From CABZJG01 sp965659715 (GTDB lineage Bacteria; Pseudomonadota; Alphaproteobacteria; Rhodobacterales; Rhodobacteraceae), in the NCBI GenBank assembly GCA_965659715.1, contig CBFHXE010000004.1:18981-82980 (forward strand): a stretch of 64,000 nt of DNA, in the 5' to 3' direction. The translations under genes and the position numbers were made by a program. The notes beneath the pieces are model-generated. The model was not told where the DNA came from. It worked only from the letters and a program-made list of their open reading frames with translations, and did no database searches. Within the stretch, counting starts at the first letter, position 1. The number at the start of each line of letters is the position of its first letter. This document shows positions 9,411 through 18,920 of this stretch, one piece after another.

Positions 9411-10334
9411 TTACTCTTGCGCCATTTTTCGCTCTCGCAAAAAGATATAAAGCCCGCAGCCAACAATGATAAACATCCCGCACAAGGTCATTTTGTTTGG
9501 AAAATCTGCGAATACAAGATAGCCAAAAAATGCGGCATTTACAATTTCAAGATAATGCAGAGGCGCCAGCGCCGTGGACGGTGCAAAGCGCAGAGCATAG
9601 GTCATCAGCAGATGTGAAATGGTGGCAAAAATCCCAACCCCGAAAAGCCAGAGCCAATAAATCCCCCGAGGCCAAACTGGGTCCAAGCCTGCGACCGCCC
9701 CAAATTGGCCCCAAATCATCACCGGCAAACAAAGCAAAGAGCCGATAAGGGCGGTGTGAAATTGCATCGGAACAGGATGAATATGGCGCGAAATGCTGCG
9801 TGTGCTGAGCATATATCCGGCAAACCCAACGGCGGTTGCCAGCGGAAAGAGCGCATAGGCGCCAAACGCAGCAAAGCTTGGTTGAATAACCAACACCACA
9901 CCCACAAAGCCAACCACCGCAGCGCCCAACCGGCGTGGTCCGATTTGTTCCTTTAAAAGCCATTTGCCCAGCACCAGCAAAATAAAGGGTTCAACAAAGA
10001 CAATTGCCAAAGCATCAGCAATTGGCATCACCGAAATGGCGGCTACGAAACAATAGGTAGAGGCAATCAACAACAGGGCACGAAGTGTCATAGGCCAAAT
10101 CAAGCGCCGAGGCATGGTAAAGCTGTGACCAAGTAGCCCGATCATTGGCGCCATCAACACAGCTTGAAGAACAAACCGGCTGGTTGTTATTTGGGCTACT
10201 GGAATTTGATCCGCAGCCAGCTTTGAGGCGACGTCCAAAAGAGGTGCAACAATGCAAAACGCGATCATCAGCCCAATGCCAAGGACCACCCGGTCCGTGT
10301 TGGTTTCAGCAGTGGCGTTTAAAGGGCTGTTCAT
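9411..10334 (-). CDS. EamA/DMT family transporter
   Basis: A 307-residue transporter with ten hydrophobic segments and the two EamA repeats. It shares with the neighbouring protein the segments LVIQPSF, LLMTYALRFAPST, PLHYLEI and FADFPN, showing common ancestry. The ATG at 10334 starts MNSPLNATAETN before the first helix. It is followed 37 bases later by its paralogue on the same strand, so the two may be cotranscribed. Possible roles include export of amino acids or metabolites; the substrate is unknown. Confidence 0.85.
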   Translation of the reverse strand: MNSPLNATAETNTDRVVLGIGLMIAFCIVAPLLDVASKLAADQIPVAQITTSRFVLQAVLMAPMIGLLGHSFTMPRRLIWPMTLRALLLIASTYCFVAAISVMPIADALAIVFVEPFILLVLGKWLLKEQIGPRRLGAAVVGFVGVVLVIQPSFAAFGAYALFPLATAVGFAGYMLSTRSISRHIHPVPMQFHTALIGSLLCLPVMIWGQFGAVAGLDPVWPRGIYWLWLFGVGIFATISHLLMTYALRFAPSTALAPLHYLEIVNAAFFGYLVFADFPNKMTLCGMFIIVGCGLYIFLRERKMAQE

Positions 10335-10419
10335 TCGGCGCAGTTGATCTGTGTTTTATCCAATAGTCTGTTTTGAAACCGACACTTCAGGTCGCCAAAA
10401 CCGCCGTCTCGCAATTGGG

Positions 10420-11793
10420 CTAACAATTGGGGATATTGACGGCCAATCCGCCGAGCGATGTTTCTTTATAGCGCTCGCTCATATCCAGACCGGTTTGGCG
10501 CATGGTTTCTATGCAGGCATCAAGCGGAACCAGATGGGTGCCATCACCGCGCAGCGCGAGGCTGGCGGCCGAGACCGCTTTGATCGCGCCCAGCCCGTTG
10601 CGCTCAATACAGGGCACCTGAACCAGTCCTTTGACCGGATCACAAGTCATGCCCAGATGATGCTCAAGCGCTATCTCGGCCGCATTTTCAACCTGTTCCG
10701 GAGTGCCGCCCAAAACGGCGCATAGTCCCGCGGCCGCCATCGCGCTGGCGCTGCCAACCTCGGCCTGACAGCCGGCTTCCGCGCCGCTGATCGAGGCATT
10801 GAATTTTACCAAGCCGCCAATTGCCGCTGCGGTGAGCAAAAAGTCTTCGACCCGTGATTTCTGTGCGCCGGGAACATGATCAAGATAATATCGGAGGACA
10901 GCAGGCACCACGCCGGCAGCGCCATTGGTCGGCGCAGTAACCACTTGCCCGCCGGCTGCATTTTCTTCGTTTACCGCCATGGCATAAACGCTCATCCAGT
11001 CGTTGATTGTATGCGGCGGCGCAAGGTTCATACCGCGTTCAGACATCAAGGCATCATGGATACCTTTTGCCCTGCGTTTGACCTGCAAGCCACCGGGCAG
11101 GATACCATCTTGGGTGAGGCCGCGATCAATACACTCGGACATGACCCGCCACAGGCGGGCAACACCGCTGCGCACGGCATCTTGGCCTGTGCAGGCGATC
11201 TCATTGGCGCGTTTTAGCTCGGCAATGGTTTTCCCCGAGGTTTCGGCCATCCGAAGCATGTCAGCGGCTGTTGTAAAGGGATAGGGCACCTCGGCGGCTG
11301 TGTTGTCAGACCCGTCTTCAGCGAGTTTGGCTTCGGTCATCACAAAGCCGCCGCCGACAGAATAATAGGTCTCTTGAAGGATCACATCACCCTGGGCATC
11401 CGTGGCTTTGATAATCATGCCGTTTGGGTGACCGGGTAAATTGGGCCCAAAATCGAATTGCAGATCATTTTTGGGGTCAAACGCAAGTCGCGGCAGGCCG
11501 GGCGGCGTAACAGAGTGTGTGCTGCGAATATCGGCTAGAGCTGCTTCTGCTTTGTCATGGTCGTAGCTGTCCGGTTCAAAACCTGCCAGACCCAAGATTG
11601 TTGCCCGATCGGTGGCATGGCCAATGCCGGTAAAGGCAAGCGAGCCGTGCAGACTGGCTTGCAATCCTGCCGCCGCAAAGGGTGAGCCGCGTAAAACGTC
11701 CAAAAACCGGGCGGCCGCCACCATTGGCCCCATCGTGTGCGAAGACGATGGGCCTATGCCAACTTTGAACATATCAAAGACAGACAAAAACAT
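10420..11793 (-). CDS. sdaA: L-serine ammonia-lyase (iron-sulfur)
   Basis: This enzyme deaminates L-serine to pyruvate and ammonia. The 457-residue single-chain protein has the N-terminal beta domain beginning MFLSVFDMFKVGIGPSSSHTMGP and the C-terminal alpha domain with the cysteines expected to bind the [4Fe-4S] cluster (in GAEAGCQAEVG and in MTCDPVKGLVQVPCIERN). The length is the usual one for the one-chain form. It lies between the EamA genes and an SDR gene on the same strand; the 85-base gap to the EamA genes leaves cotranscription open, which would fit serine use or export. Confidence 0.95.
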   Translation of the reverse strand: MFLSVFDMFKVGIGPSSSHTMGPMVAAARFLDVLRGSPFAAAGLQASLHGSLAFTGIGHATDRATILGLAGFEPDSYDHDKAEAALADIRSTHSVTPPGLPRLAFDPKNDLQFDFGPNLPGHPNGMIIKATDAQGDVILQETYYSVGGGFVMTEAKLAEDGSDNTAAEVPYPFTTAADMLRMAETSGKTIAELKRANEIACTGQDAVRSGVARLWRVMSECIDRGLTQDGILPGGLQVKRRAKGIHDALMSERGMNLAPPHTINDWMSVYAMAVNEENAAGGQVVTAPTNGAAGVVPAVLRYYLDHVPGAQKSRVEDFLLTAAAIGGLVKFNASISGAEAGCQAEVGSASAMAAAGLCAVLGGTPEQVENAAEIALEHHLGMTCDPVKGLVQVPCIERNGLGAIKAVSAASLALRGDGTHLVPLDACIETMRQTGLDMSERYKETSLGGLAVNIPNC

Positions 11794-11904
11794 CTAAAGC
11801 GATCCTTGTTCAACTGAGATCTGTGCTCGGCCTGCCTGCATCATAAAGCAAAACAGCGCGCTTGCGAGTAAATCCCTCTCATTCATTTGTTTTACCACCA
11901 CGCG

Positions 11905-12606
11905 CTACATATGCCGTGTCACACCGCCGTCAGCACGGATGCTTTGGCCGGTGATGTAACTGCTGTCTTCACTGAGCAGAAAAGCCGCTGTTTTGGCTTG
12001 TTCTTCTGCTTTGGCAAGCCGCTTGAGAGCCGACATTTGCGCAAATTTTTCCGGCAGATCAAGACTGTCGGTAAACCCGGGTAATAGGCAGTTCATACGG
12101 ATGTTTTCCGGGCCGTAGCGATCTGAGAAGAGCTTTGTAAACGAGGACACAGCAACTCGGTAAACACTGGATGTCGGAAATGTCAGGCTGGGCTCAAATG
12201 CGGAAAACGTCGTAATGTTTACAATTGATCCACCGCCCTGTTGCTGCATGATCGGCGTGACGATCTTTGCCACCTGAATGACCGGTTTAAGCACCATTGA
12301 ATGGGCTTTGTCCCAATCATCATCTGAAATTTCAAGCAAATCGCCCTTGGGCGGTCCCCCCACATGAATGAGCACGGCATCGATGCGGCCATAGGTGTCC
12401 ATGGTTAAATCTATTAGCGCGCTGACGTCTTGTGGGTTTTCCGCGCTTCCGCGCAATGCAACACCGTCAAGCTCTTGCGCCAGATTTTCACAGCTTTCTG
12501 ATGGTGACATCATTGACAGATTATAGCCTCTTGTCCGCATTTCCCGTGCTGCTGCCGCCCCCATGCCCCGGCCGCCGCCAACAATCATGCATACTTTGGT
12601 ATCCAT
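11905..12606 (-). CDS. SDR family protein lacking the catalytic lysine
   Basis: A 233-residue short-chain dehydrogenase/reductase-like protein. The nucleotide-binding motif GGGRGMG (residues 10-16), the NAG-like position (HVGGPP), the catalytic-region serine (Ser135) and Tyr149 are present, and the C-terminus ITGQSIRADGG is typical. The family signature is YxxxK, but here Tyr149 is followed by R-V-A-V, so the lysine position is valine. The protein may therefore bind NAD(P) without normal SDR catalysis, or use another residue. It is read towards sdaA; the role is unknown. Confidence 0.85.
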   Translation of the reverse strand: MDTKVCMIVGGGRGMGAAAAREMRTRGYNLSMMSPSESCENLAQELDGVALRGSAENPQDVSALIDLTMDTYGRIDAVLIHVGGPPKGDLLEISDDDWDKAHSMVLKPVIQVAKIVTPIMQQQGGGSIVNITTFSAFEPSLTFPTSSVYRVAVSSFTKLFSDRYGPENIRMNCLLPGFTDSLDLPEKFAQMSALKRLAKAEEQAKTAAFLLSEDSSYITGQSIRADGGVTRHM

Positions 12607-12770
12607 CTACCTAACTTTCCATAATTTGATACAGAACTAGTGCATTACATAGATCACGAAAATCAATTGAAACACTCAAAAAGCGACAGTTGTTATGGCA
12701 AACAGGTCATCTTAAATCGTCCAGATTGCCGTCCCGCTTCGGTTTTGTATAAATCACACTCGCACATCGT

Positions 12771-12808
12771 TTGAATGTTGCCTATAAGCGCAGTAATCTC
12801 AATGGAGG
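12771..12808 (+). promoter_or_regulatory. Candidate sigma-70-type promoter and ribosome binding site of rpiA
   Basis: TTGAAT at 12771-12776 and TAATCT at 12794-12799 are 17 bases apart, followed by GGAGG at 12804-12808 seven bases before the rpiA ATG. The close spacing of promoter and start implies a short leader. Confidence 0.35.
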
Positions 12809-12814
12809 TCCAAT

Positions 12815-13600
12815 ATGTTCGACTCATTAAGTGCTGATGACAAAGCTAAATTTGCTGCCGCAAAAAGGGCCGCCGGTCTGGTGCAAAGTGGGATGAAGGT
12901 TGGTCTTGGAACCGGAAGCACCGCGGCATGGCTAGTCAAACACCTGGGGCAGAAAATAAGCGATGAAGGGCTGCGTATTCAAGCGGTTCCAACCTCAAGC
13001 CGGACAGCTGATCTGGCTCAAAAAGTGGGCATCGAAATTATCACCCTTGATGAAGCTGGTTGGCTTGATTTGACGATTGATGGCGCTGATGAATTTGATG
13101 CAGATTTTTCACTCATCAAAGGCGGCGGTGGTGCATTGCTGCAGGAAAAAATTGTTGCAATGGCAAGTGATCGCATGATTGTCATCGCGGATGTGGGTAA
13201 AGAAGTTACCCAGCTTGGCGCCTTTCCATTGCCTGTAGAAGTCATCCCGTTTGGTATGAACTCTACGCGCATTTCCATCGAACGTATGCTTGAGGCACTT
13301 GGCTACCTTAAGGCTAAAATTAGCACCCGAATGGAAGGTGATCGATTGTTTGTGACAGACGAGGGCAATCACATCCTTGATTTGCACATGAACACAATCA
13401 ACGATGCCAAAGCCCTTGCACTGGCGCTTAATCAATTGCCTGGGGTGGTTGAAAATGGGCTTTTCATTGATATCTGTTCTTCGGTTATCATTGGCCATTC
13501 CGATGGAAGCGTTGAAACACGCGACCTTTTGAACGGTGTAACAGAAAACGAAGATATGTCCGCCGAGGGGCAAAATCTGTTTTCAGACATTGAGGATTGA
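12815..13600 (+). CDS. rpiA: Ribose-5-phosphate isomerase A
   Basis: RpiA interconverts ribose 5-phosphate and ribulose 5-phosphate in the pentose phosphate pathway. The 261-residue protein has the phosphate-binding VGLGTGSTAAW near residue 29, the TIDGADEFD motif with catalytic aspartates, and the KGGGGALLQEK motif with the catalytic lysine and glutamate. A GGAGG ribosome binding site precedes the ATG. The glutathione reductase gene follows after one base, so the two are an operon linking NADPH supply and its use, a pairing common in this order. Confidence 0.96.
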   Translation: MFDSLSADDKAKFAAAKRAAGLVQSGMKVGLGTGSTAAWLVKHLGQKISDEGLRIQAVPTSSRTADLAQKVGIEIITLDEAGWLDLTIDGADEFDADFSLIKGGGGALLQEKIVAMASDRMIVIADVGKEVTQLGAFPLPVEVIPFGMNSTRISIERMLEALGYLKAKISTRMEGDRLFVTDEGNHILDLHMNTINDAKALALALNQLPGVVENGLFIDICSSVIIGHSDGSVETRDLLNGVTENEDMSAEGQNLFSDIED

Positions 13601-13601
13601 T

Positions 13602-14960
13602 ATGAAGTATGATTTTGATCTTTTTGTCATAGGAGGCGGCTCAGGCGGTGTGCGTGCTGCACGTGTTGCGGCTGCAGAGCCCGGCATTTCCGTCGGATTG
13701 GCCGAAGAAGATCGCTATGGCGGAACCTGTGTTATTCGCGGCTGTGTGCCAAAAAAATTAATGGTGTATGCCAGTGAGTATTCCGGCGTGTTTGACGAAG
13801 CGGATAGCTACGGCTGGGATGTAGAGGCCGCGGCGTTTAACTGGCCTGCTTTCAGAGGCCGCTTGAACGGGGAACTTGATCGGCTTGAAAATGTTTATCG
13901 CGGGCTTCTGGCAAATTCCGGGGTCACCAGTTTTGATGCCAAAGCGCGGCTTTCGGGTCCAAACATGGTTGAATTAAGTACCGGGGAAACCAAAACCGCC
14001 CGCCATATTTTGGTGGCAACCGGCGGCTGGCCAGTGCGGCCCGATGTGCCGGGCATCGAGCACAGTATCACGTCCAATGAAATGTTCGGGCTTGAACAAT
14101 TGCCTAAGTCGATCCTGATTGTTGGCGGTGGTTATATCGCATGCGAATTTGCCGGCATTATGAATGGGATGGGGGTGGCCACCACTCAATACTATCGCGG
14201 TGAGCAAATTTTGCGTGGATTTGACCGCGAAGCACGTGATTTAATCGCGTCATCAATGATCGAGCGCGGCATTGATCTGCGCTGTGGTGCTGATGTGGCA
14301 AAAATTGAAAAGAGTGGCTCGGGTTTGGTGGTTACCGATGCACACGGCAGTTCAGCCAGATTTGATCATGTGATGTATGCAACTGGCCGCGCGCCGAACA
14401 CTGCGGGGCTCGGTTTGGCCGATATCGGCGTTAAGACAGGTGCCGCAGGCGAAATACTCGTCGATGAGTTTTCCAAAACCTCGTTGCCGTCAGTCTATGC
14501 CATCGGAGATGTGACAAATCGGGCCAACCTAACCCCGGTCGCGATCCGCGAAGCCATGGCCTTTGTCGAGACTGTGTTTAAGGAAAACACCACTGCGCCA
14601 GACCATGACCTCATCCCCACGGCAATATTTACCCAGCCTGAAATGGGCACTGTCGGGCTTTCCGAAGAAGCGGCGCGGGCGCAAGAGCCAATTGATGTCT
14701 ATACCAGTAGCTTTAAGCCGATGCACTCTGGATTCGCAGGTAAGAGCGAAAAAATGTTAATGAAACTGGTTGTATCGCAAAAGGGTGGGTGTGTGCTAGG
14801 GTGTCATATCGTCGGGCCTGCAGCGGGCGAGATGATCCAGTTGGCTGGGATTGCGGTCAAGATGGGGGCAACCAAAGCAGACTTTGATCGCACAATGGCC
14901 GTGCATCCGACAATGGCCGAAGAACTGGTGACGATGCGCGTAATGCGCGCACGTGCTTGA
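13602..14960 (+). CDS. gor: Glutathione-disulfide reductase
   Basis: This FAD enzyme reduces glutathione disulfide with NADPH. The protein from the ATG at 13602 has 452 residues: FAD motif GGGSGGVRAARVA near residue 11, redox-active pair Cys43 and Cys48 in GGTCVIRGCVPKK, an NADPH-binding GGGYIACEFAGIMNGMG, and the C-terminal dimer-interface histidine in AVHPTMAEE. A TTG four codons upstream is in frame but the ATG has the GAGG motif at the right distance and the family start. It is coupled to rpiA, which supports NADPH production. Confidence 0.95.
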   Translation: MKYDFDLFVIGGGSGGVRAARVAAAEPGISVGLAEEDRYGGTCVIRGCVPKKLMVYASEYSGVFDEADSYGWDVEAAAFNWPAFRGRLNGELDRLENVYRGLLANSGVTSFDAKARLSGPNMVELSTGETKTARHILVATGGWPVRPDVPGIEHSITSNEMFGLEQLPKSILIVGGGYIACEFAGIMNGMGVATTQYYRGEQILRGFDREARDLIASSMIERGIDLRCGADVAKIEKSGSGLVVTDAHGSSARFDHVMYATGRAPNTAGLGLADIGVKTGAAGEILVDEFSKTSLPSVYAIGDVTNRANLTPVAIREAMAFVETVFKENTTAPDHDLIPTAIFTQPEMGTVGLSEEAARAQEPIDVYTSSFKPMHSGFAGKSEKMLMKLVVSQKGGCVLGCHIVGPAAGEMIQLAGIAVKMGATKADFDRTMAVHPTMAEELVTMRVMRARA

Positions 14961-15035
14961 AAAATGAATTTTGCTGCCCAGTTAAAAGGGGAGCACAAAG
15001 TAGACCGAAGAGACGGATAAAAAGGGACAAATTTT

Positions 15036-16163
15036 ATGGCTGGAAACTCAGGCGGCCCGTGGGGCGGCGGTGGACAGGGTGGCGATGATCGCGGCCCTAA
15101 AAAAAATGAAGGCGGAGGACGGCGGCCGGCAAACGACGGCCTGCAAATGCCACCTGAAATTGATGATATGCTGAAAAAAGGCCAAGATCAGCTTCGGGTT
15201 CTGATGGGCGGAAAAGGCGGCGGTGGCCGTAGCGGCGATGGGGGTCGGGGTGAAGGTCCAACTTTTGGGCGCGGCGCCTATTTGTTGATTTTAGCCGGCT
15301 TGCTGGTTTTTTGGGCCTTTAGCAGCTTTTACACTGTCAAACCGGAAGAAAAATCAGTTGAGCTTTTCCTTGGGAAATACTCGTCGATTGGTAATCCCGG
15401 CCTGAATTTCGCCCCATGGCCGTTGATGACCTATGAGGTCCTGCCAGTAACGCGAGAACAAAATGAGGGCATCGGCGTGGGTGGCCGAGGCAGCGAAGCA
15501 GGCCTTATGCTGACACGTGACGAAAACATCGTTGATATTGATTTTGAAGTGGTCTGGAATATCAATGACCCTGCGAAATACTTGTTCAACCTGCGGGATC
15601 CGCAAATGACCATCCGCGCGGTGGCCGAATCTGCGATGCGTGAAATTATCGCCCAGTCTGAGCTGGCGCCGATTTTGAACCGGGATCGGAGGCTCATCAA
15701 AGATGACCTTGCGATTTTGATCCAACAAACACTCGACAGCTACAACAGCGGCGTCAATGTGGTGCGGGTCAACTTTGACCGCGCCGACCCGCCAGAGCAG
15801 GTGATTGATGCGTTCCGCGCGGTTCAGGCCGCAGAACAGGAACGCGACCGGCTGGAAAAACAAGCGGATGCATATGCTAACCGGGTACTTGCACAGGCGC
15901 GCGGTGAATCTGCTCAGGTATTGGAAGAAGCAGAAGGCTATCGCGCACGGGTGATCAATGAAGCAACCGGTGAAGCCAGCCGGTTCTCGGCTGTTTTAGA
16001 AGAATATCTAAAAGCCCCGGATGTGACCCGTAAACGGCTTTATCTTGAAGCCATGGAAGAGGTCTTGGGAAGCGTCGACAAAGTCATCATCGATCAACAA
16101 GCAAGCGGTCAGGGCGTGGTGCCTTATCTGCCACTGAACCAACTTCGGCAGGAGAATAAGTGA
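15036..16163 (+). CDS. hflK: HflK, FtsH-associated SPFH protein
   Basis: HflK and HflC form a membrane complex that surrounds and regulates the FtsH protease. This 375-residue protein has a long glycine- and charge-rich cytoplasmic N-terminus (residues 1-75), one membrane helix (about 77-96) and an SPFH/band-7 domain, then a long alanine/glutamate-rich helix (RVLAQARGESAQVLEEAEGY). The stop overlaps the hflC start by four bases. The order hflK-hflC-DUF2065-Do protease is a membrane quality-control group seen in many alphaproteobacteria. Confidence 0.94.
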   Translation: MAGNSGGPWGGGGQGGDDRGPKKNEGGGRRPANDGLQMPPEIDDMLKKGQDQLRVLMGGKGGGGRSGDGGRGEGPTFGRGAYLLILAGLLVFWAFSSFYTVKPEEKSVELFLGKYSSIGNPGLNFAPWPLMTYEVLPVTREQNEGIGVGGRGSEAGLMLTRDENIVDIDFEVVWNINDPAKYLFNLRDPQMTIRAVAESAMREIIAQSELAPILNRDRRLIKDDLAILIQQTLDSYNSGVNVVRVNFDRADPPEQVIDAFRAVQAAEQERDRLEKQADAYANRVLAQARGESAQVLEEAEGYRARVINEATGEASRFSAVLEEYLKAPDVTRKRLYLEAMEEVLGSVDKVIIDQQASGQGVVPYLPLNQLRQENK

Positions 16164-17035
16164 TGCGTAGAATAGGTTTTCTCATTCCCGCTCTGGTGAT
16201 CTTGATCATCGGTCTCATGTCAGCAATATTTATTGTCGACGAACGTAACAAAGCGCTTGTGCTTCAATTTGGCCGCGTGGTGTCCATCAAAGAAGACCCC
16301 GGTCTGGCATTTAAAATACCGTTCATTCAGGAAGTTGTGTTCTACGATGATCGGATCCTTAGCCGTGATGTAGACCCGCTTGAGGTCACGCCGCTTGATG
16401 ATCGGCGTTTGGTGGTTGACGCCTTTGCCCGCTACCGGATTGTCGACGTCAACCAATTCCGCGAAGCTGTTGGCCCAGGCGGGATTCAAATTGCCGAGAC
16501 CCGTTTGGACGGCATTTTGATCAACGAATTGCGTGAAGTTCTTGGTTCTGTGAGCTCAAACGATATCCTAAGTTCGGATCGGGCGGCCCTGATGCTGCGT
16601 ATTCGCAACGGAGCAATTGAAAGCGCGCGGTCGATCGGGCTTGAAGTTGTGGATGTGCGATTGATACGAACGGACCTTCCAAGGGCGAACCTAGACGCAA
16701 CCTTTGCGCGGATGCGCGCTGAACGGGAACGCGAGGCGGCAGATGAGATCGCGCGCGGTAATGAGGCGGCGCAGAGGGTTCGGGCAACAGCCGACAGAAC
16801 ACAGGTTGAGATTGTTTCTGAAGCCAAGCGCGAAGCAGAAATCACCCGTGGTCAGGCCGATGCCGAACGCAACAATATCTTTGCTGAAGCCTATGGTGCT
16901 GATCCTGAGTTCTTTGAATTTTACCGCTCGCTATCAGCTTATCGCACTTCCCTGCGCGGTCAAAACACAAGCATGGTCATGTCGCCGGATTCAGAGTTTT
17001 TCAACTATCTGAAGTCCGATATGGGCGGTAAATGA
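16160..17035 (+). CDS. hflC: HflC, FtsH-associated SPFH protein
   Basis: The 291-residue partner of HflK, with an N-terminal membrane helix (about residues 6-24), an SPFH domain containing FGRVVSIKEDPGLAFKIPF, and a coiled C-terminal region with ARMRAEREREAADEIARGNE and TSLRGQNTSMVMSPDSEFF, all usual for HflC. It overlaps hflK by four bases and the next gene by four bases, so the three are translationally coupled. Confidence 0.94.
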   Translation: MMRRIGFLIPALVILIIGLMSAIFIVDERNKALVLQFGRVVSIKEDPGLAFKIPFIQEVVFYDDRILSRDVDPLEVTPLDDRRLVVDAFARYRIVDVNQFREAVGPGGIQIAETRLDGILINELREVLGSVSSNDILSSDRAALMLRIRNGAIESARSIGLEVVDVRLIRTDLPRANLDATFARMRAEREREAADEIARGNEAAQRVRATADRTQVEIVSEAKREAEITRGQADAERNNIFAEAYGADPEFFEFYRSLSAYRTSLRGQNTSMVMSPDSEFFNYLKSDMGGK

Positions 17036-17226
17036 TCGAAGCGCTGCTTTGGGGCTTAGGCCTCGTTCTACTTATCGAGGGGCTGGTTTATGGACTGGCC
17101 CCTCATGTTATCGATCAGTTGTTAGAACAACTGAAATCAATGCCTTATCAAGCGCGCCGGATATTCGGTTTAAGCACAGCCCTGGCCGGGGCGATGCTTT
17201 TATGGGCCGTGAGGGCGCTCTTTTAA
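17032..17226 (+). CDS. DUF2065 small membrane protein
   Basis: A 64-residue protein with two hydrophobic helices (about residues 5-24 and 45-62) joined by a short hydrophilic hairpin (LLEQLKSMPYQARRI). Size and position directly after hflC match DUF2065 (YjeT-like). Its function is unknown, but the constant link with hflKC suggests a role in the same membrane complex. Confidence 0.85.
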   Translation: MIEALLWGLGLVLLIEGLVYGLAPHVIDQLLEQLKSMPYQARRIFGLSTALAGAMLLWAVRALF

Positions 17227-17363
17227 TCGTAATTTAATCTCACGCGCGATCACAAATTCTTGGGTGCTATGTCTTACTATTGCCGGACAATGATTGCGGC
17301 CCTACATACTAACCAAATCCGACTGGCAATCTGTGCCTTATGCAATAACAGGAGTTGATCAAC

Positions 17364-18860
17364 ATGTTTGTGACGCGTAAAATATCGCGGCCTTTAGCCC
17401 AAGCAGTAAACTTGCGGGCTTTTATGCTAATTCGAACTTTGCATATCGGGGCATTGGCTTTTCTATTGCTATTGATGCAACACATGCCAGGGTTCGCCCG
17501 AGGCGCTCCGGAAAGCTTCGCAGATTTGGTCGAAGTCACCAGCCCGGCTGTGGTAAATATTACCACCACCACCAAGATAGAGACAAACATTACACCGCGC
17601 GGCATTGTGCCCGAAGGCAGCCCCTTTGAAGATTTATTTCGTGATTTTCAAGAGCGCAATCCCAACGGCGCCCCGCCCCGCAGAGCTTCTGCACTGGGCT
17701 CTGGTTTTATCATCTCTGAAGATGGCTTTATGGTCACCAATAATCATGTGATCGAAGGCGCCGACGAAATTATGGTAGAGTTTTCCGACGGCAGCGAGCG
17801 GGCCGCGAAAATTATCGGAGTGGATAAGAACATTGACGTCGCGCTGCTCAAAGTCGACACAGATGTGGCGCTGGGCTATGTGAGCTTTGGCGACAGTGAT
17901 TTTGCCCGTGTGGGTGATTGGGTCATGGCAATCGGCAATCCGTTAGGGCAGGGGTTCTCTGTTTCTGCAGGGATTATTTCAGCCCGTAACCGTGAACTTT
18001 CCGGCTATTACGATGACTACATACAAACCGATGCGGCGATCAATCGCGGCAACTCTGGCGGCCCACTTTTCAATATGGACGGCGAAGTTATCGGAGTGAA
18101 TACGGCGATTTTATCCCCCAATGGCGGCTCTATCGGGATCGGGTTTTCCATGTCTTCAAATGTGGTTGCCCCGGTGGTGGCGCAACTGCGTGAGTTTGGC
18201 GAAGTGCGCCGGGGCTGGTTAGGTGTCACTATTGGTAATGTGACCGAAGACATTGCTGAAGCGCTGGGCCTTGATGATCCAAGCGGCGCCATTGTGCAAG
18301 ATGTGGCATCGGCGGGACCGGCGGATAAGGGCGGTTTGCAAGCCACTGACGTCATTGTCATGTTTGACGGTATTAAGGTGGCCAATTCGGGCGAATTGGT
18401 CCGGGTGGTCGGCAAAGCACCTGTGGGCAAAACCGTCAATGTTGTGGTGCTGCGGGATGGCAAACGCAAAACACTTCAAGTGACCCTTGGTCAGCGGCCC
18501 TCTCTAGATGAGTTGGCGCGCAGCGGCGGTCTTGGAAGTCAGCCACCGGAAGAGCCTGAGGAGGTGAGCACATTCCTCGGCATTGGATTGATTAATATCG
18601 ACCCGAAACTACGGGGCGAAAAGGGCCTTGATGAAAGCGCTGTGGGGCTTTTTGTGGACAGTATTGATGAAACCTCTGACGCCTATCAAAAAGGTCTTAG
18701 GGTTGGAGATATCATCACTGATGCAGGGCAAAAAGGTGTGACAAGCGTTAAACAGTTTGCCGAACAATTGGCCAGTACCAAAGACGCAGGGCGGAAGTCA
18801 ATTCTGGTGCTGGCAAGGCGCGAAGGGCAACCGCGCTTTGTGGTGCTAAACCTAGAGTGA
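17364..18860 (+). CDS. Do-type periplasmic serine endoprotease (DegP/DegQ)
   Basis: A 498-residue HtrA-family protease and chaperone of the periplasm. A signal sequence covers about residues 20-47. The trypsin-like domain has the triad His128 (TNNHVIEG), Asp158 (NIDVALLKVD) and Ser231 (RGNSGGPLF); two PDZ domains follow (starting near RRGWLGVTIG and LGIGLINID). The ATG at 17364 is preceded by AGGAG; an in-frame TTG three codons earlier overlaps that site and was rejected. It follows the hflKC group and belongs to envelope protein quality control. A bidirectional terminator follows. Confidence 0.94.
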   Translation: MFVTRKISRPLAQAVNLRAFMLIRTLHIGALAFLLLLMQHMPGFARGAPESFADLVEVTSPAVVNITTTTKIETNITPRGIVPEGSPFEDLFRDFQERNPNGAPPRRASALGSGFIISEDGFMVTNNHVIEGADEIMVEFSDGSERAAKIIGVDKNIDVALLKVDTDVALGYVSFGDSDFARVGDWVMAIGNPLGQGFSVSAGIISARNRELSGYYDDYIQTDAAINRGNSGGPLFNMDGEVIGVNTAILSPNGGSIGIGFSMSSNVVAPVVAQLREFGEVRRGWLGVTIGNVTEDIAEALGLDDPSGAIVQDVASAGPADKGGLQATDVIVMFDGIKVANSGELVRVVGKAPVGKTVNVVVLRDGKRKTLQVTLGQRPSLDELARSGGLGSQPPEEPEEVSTFLGIGLINIDPKLRGEKGLDESAVGLFVDSIDETSDAYQKGLRVGDIITDAGQKGVTSVKQFAEQLASTKDAGRKSILVLARREGQPRFVVLNLE

Positions 18861-18868
18861 CTTCATTA

Positions 18869-18920
18869 ATACTTTAGGAAAGTCCGCCATTGTGGCGGGC
18901 TTTCAGCTATCCTAAAGTAT
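18869..18920. terminator. Long two-level hairpin, probable bidirectional terminator
   Basis: The arms ATACTTTAGGA (18869-18879) and TCCTAAAGTAT (18910-18920) are perfectly complementary, and inside them GAAAGTCCGCCA (18878-18889) pairs with TGGCGGGCTTTC (18893-18904) around a three-base loop. The hairpin sits between the convergent protease and lipoprotein genes, and the stop codon of the lipoprotein gene lies inside the right arm. Confidence 0.8.

Noticed and set aside
15060..15260. Low-complexity repeat near the hflK start
   Set aside because: It encodes the normal glycine-rich N-terminal tail of HflK.
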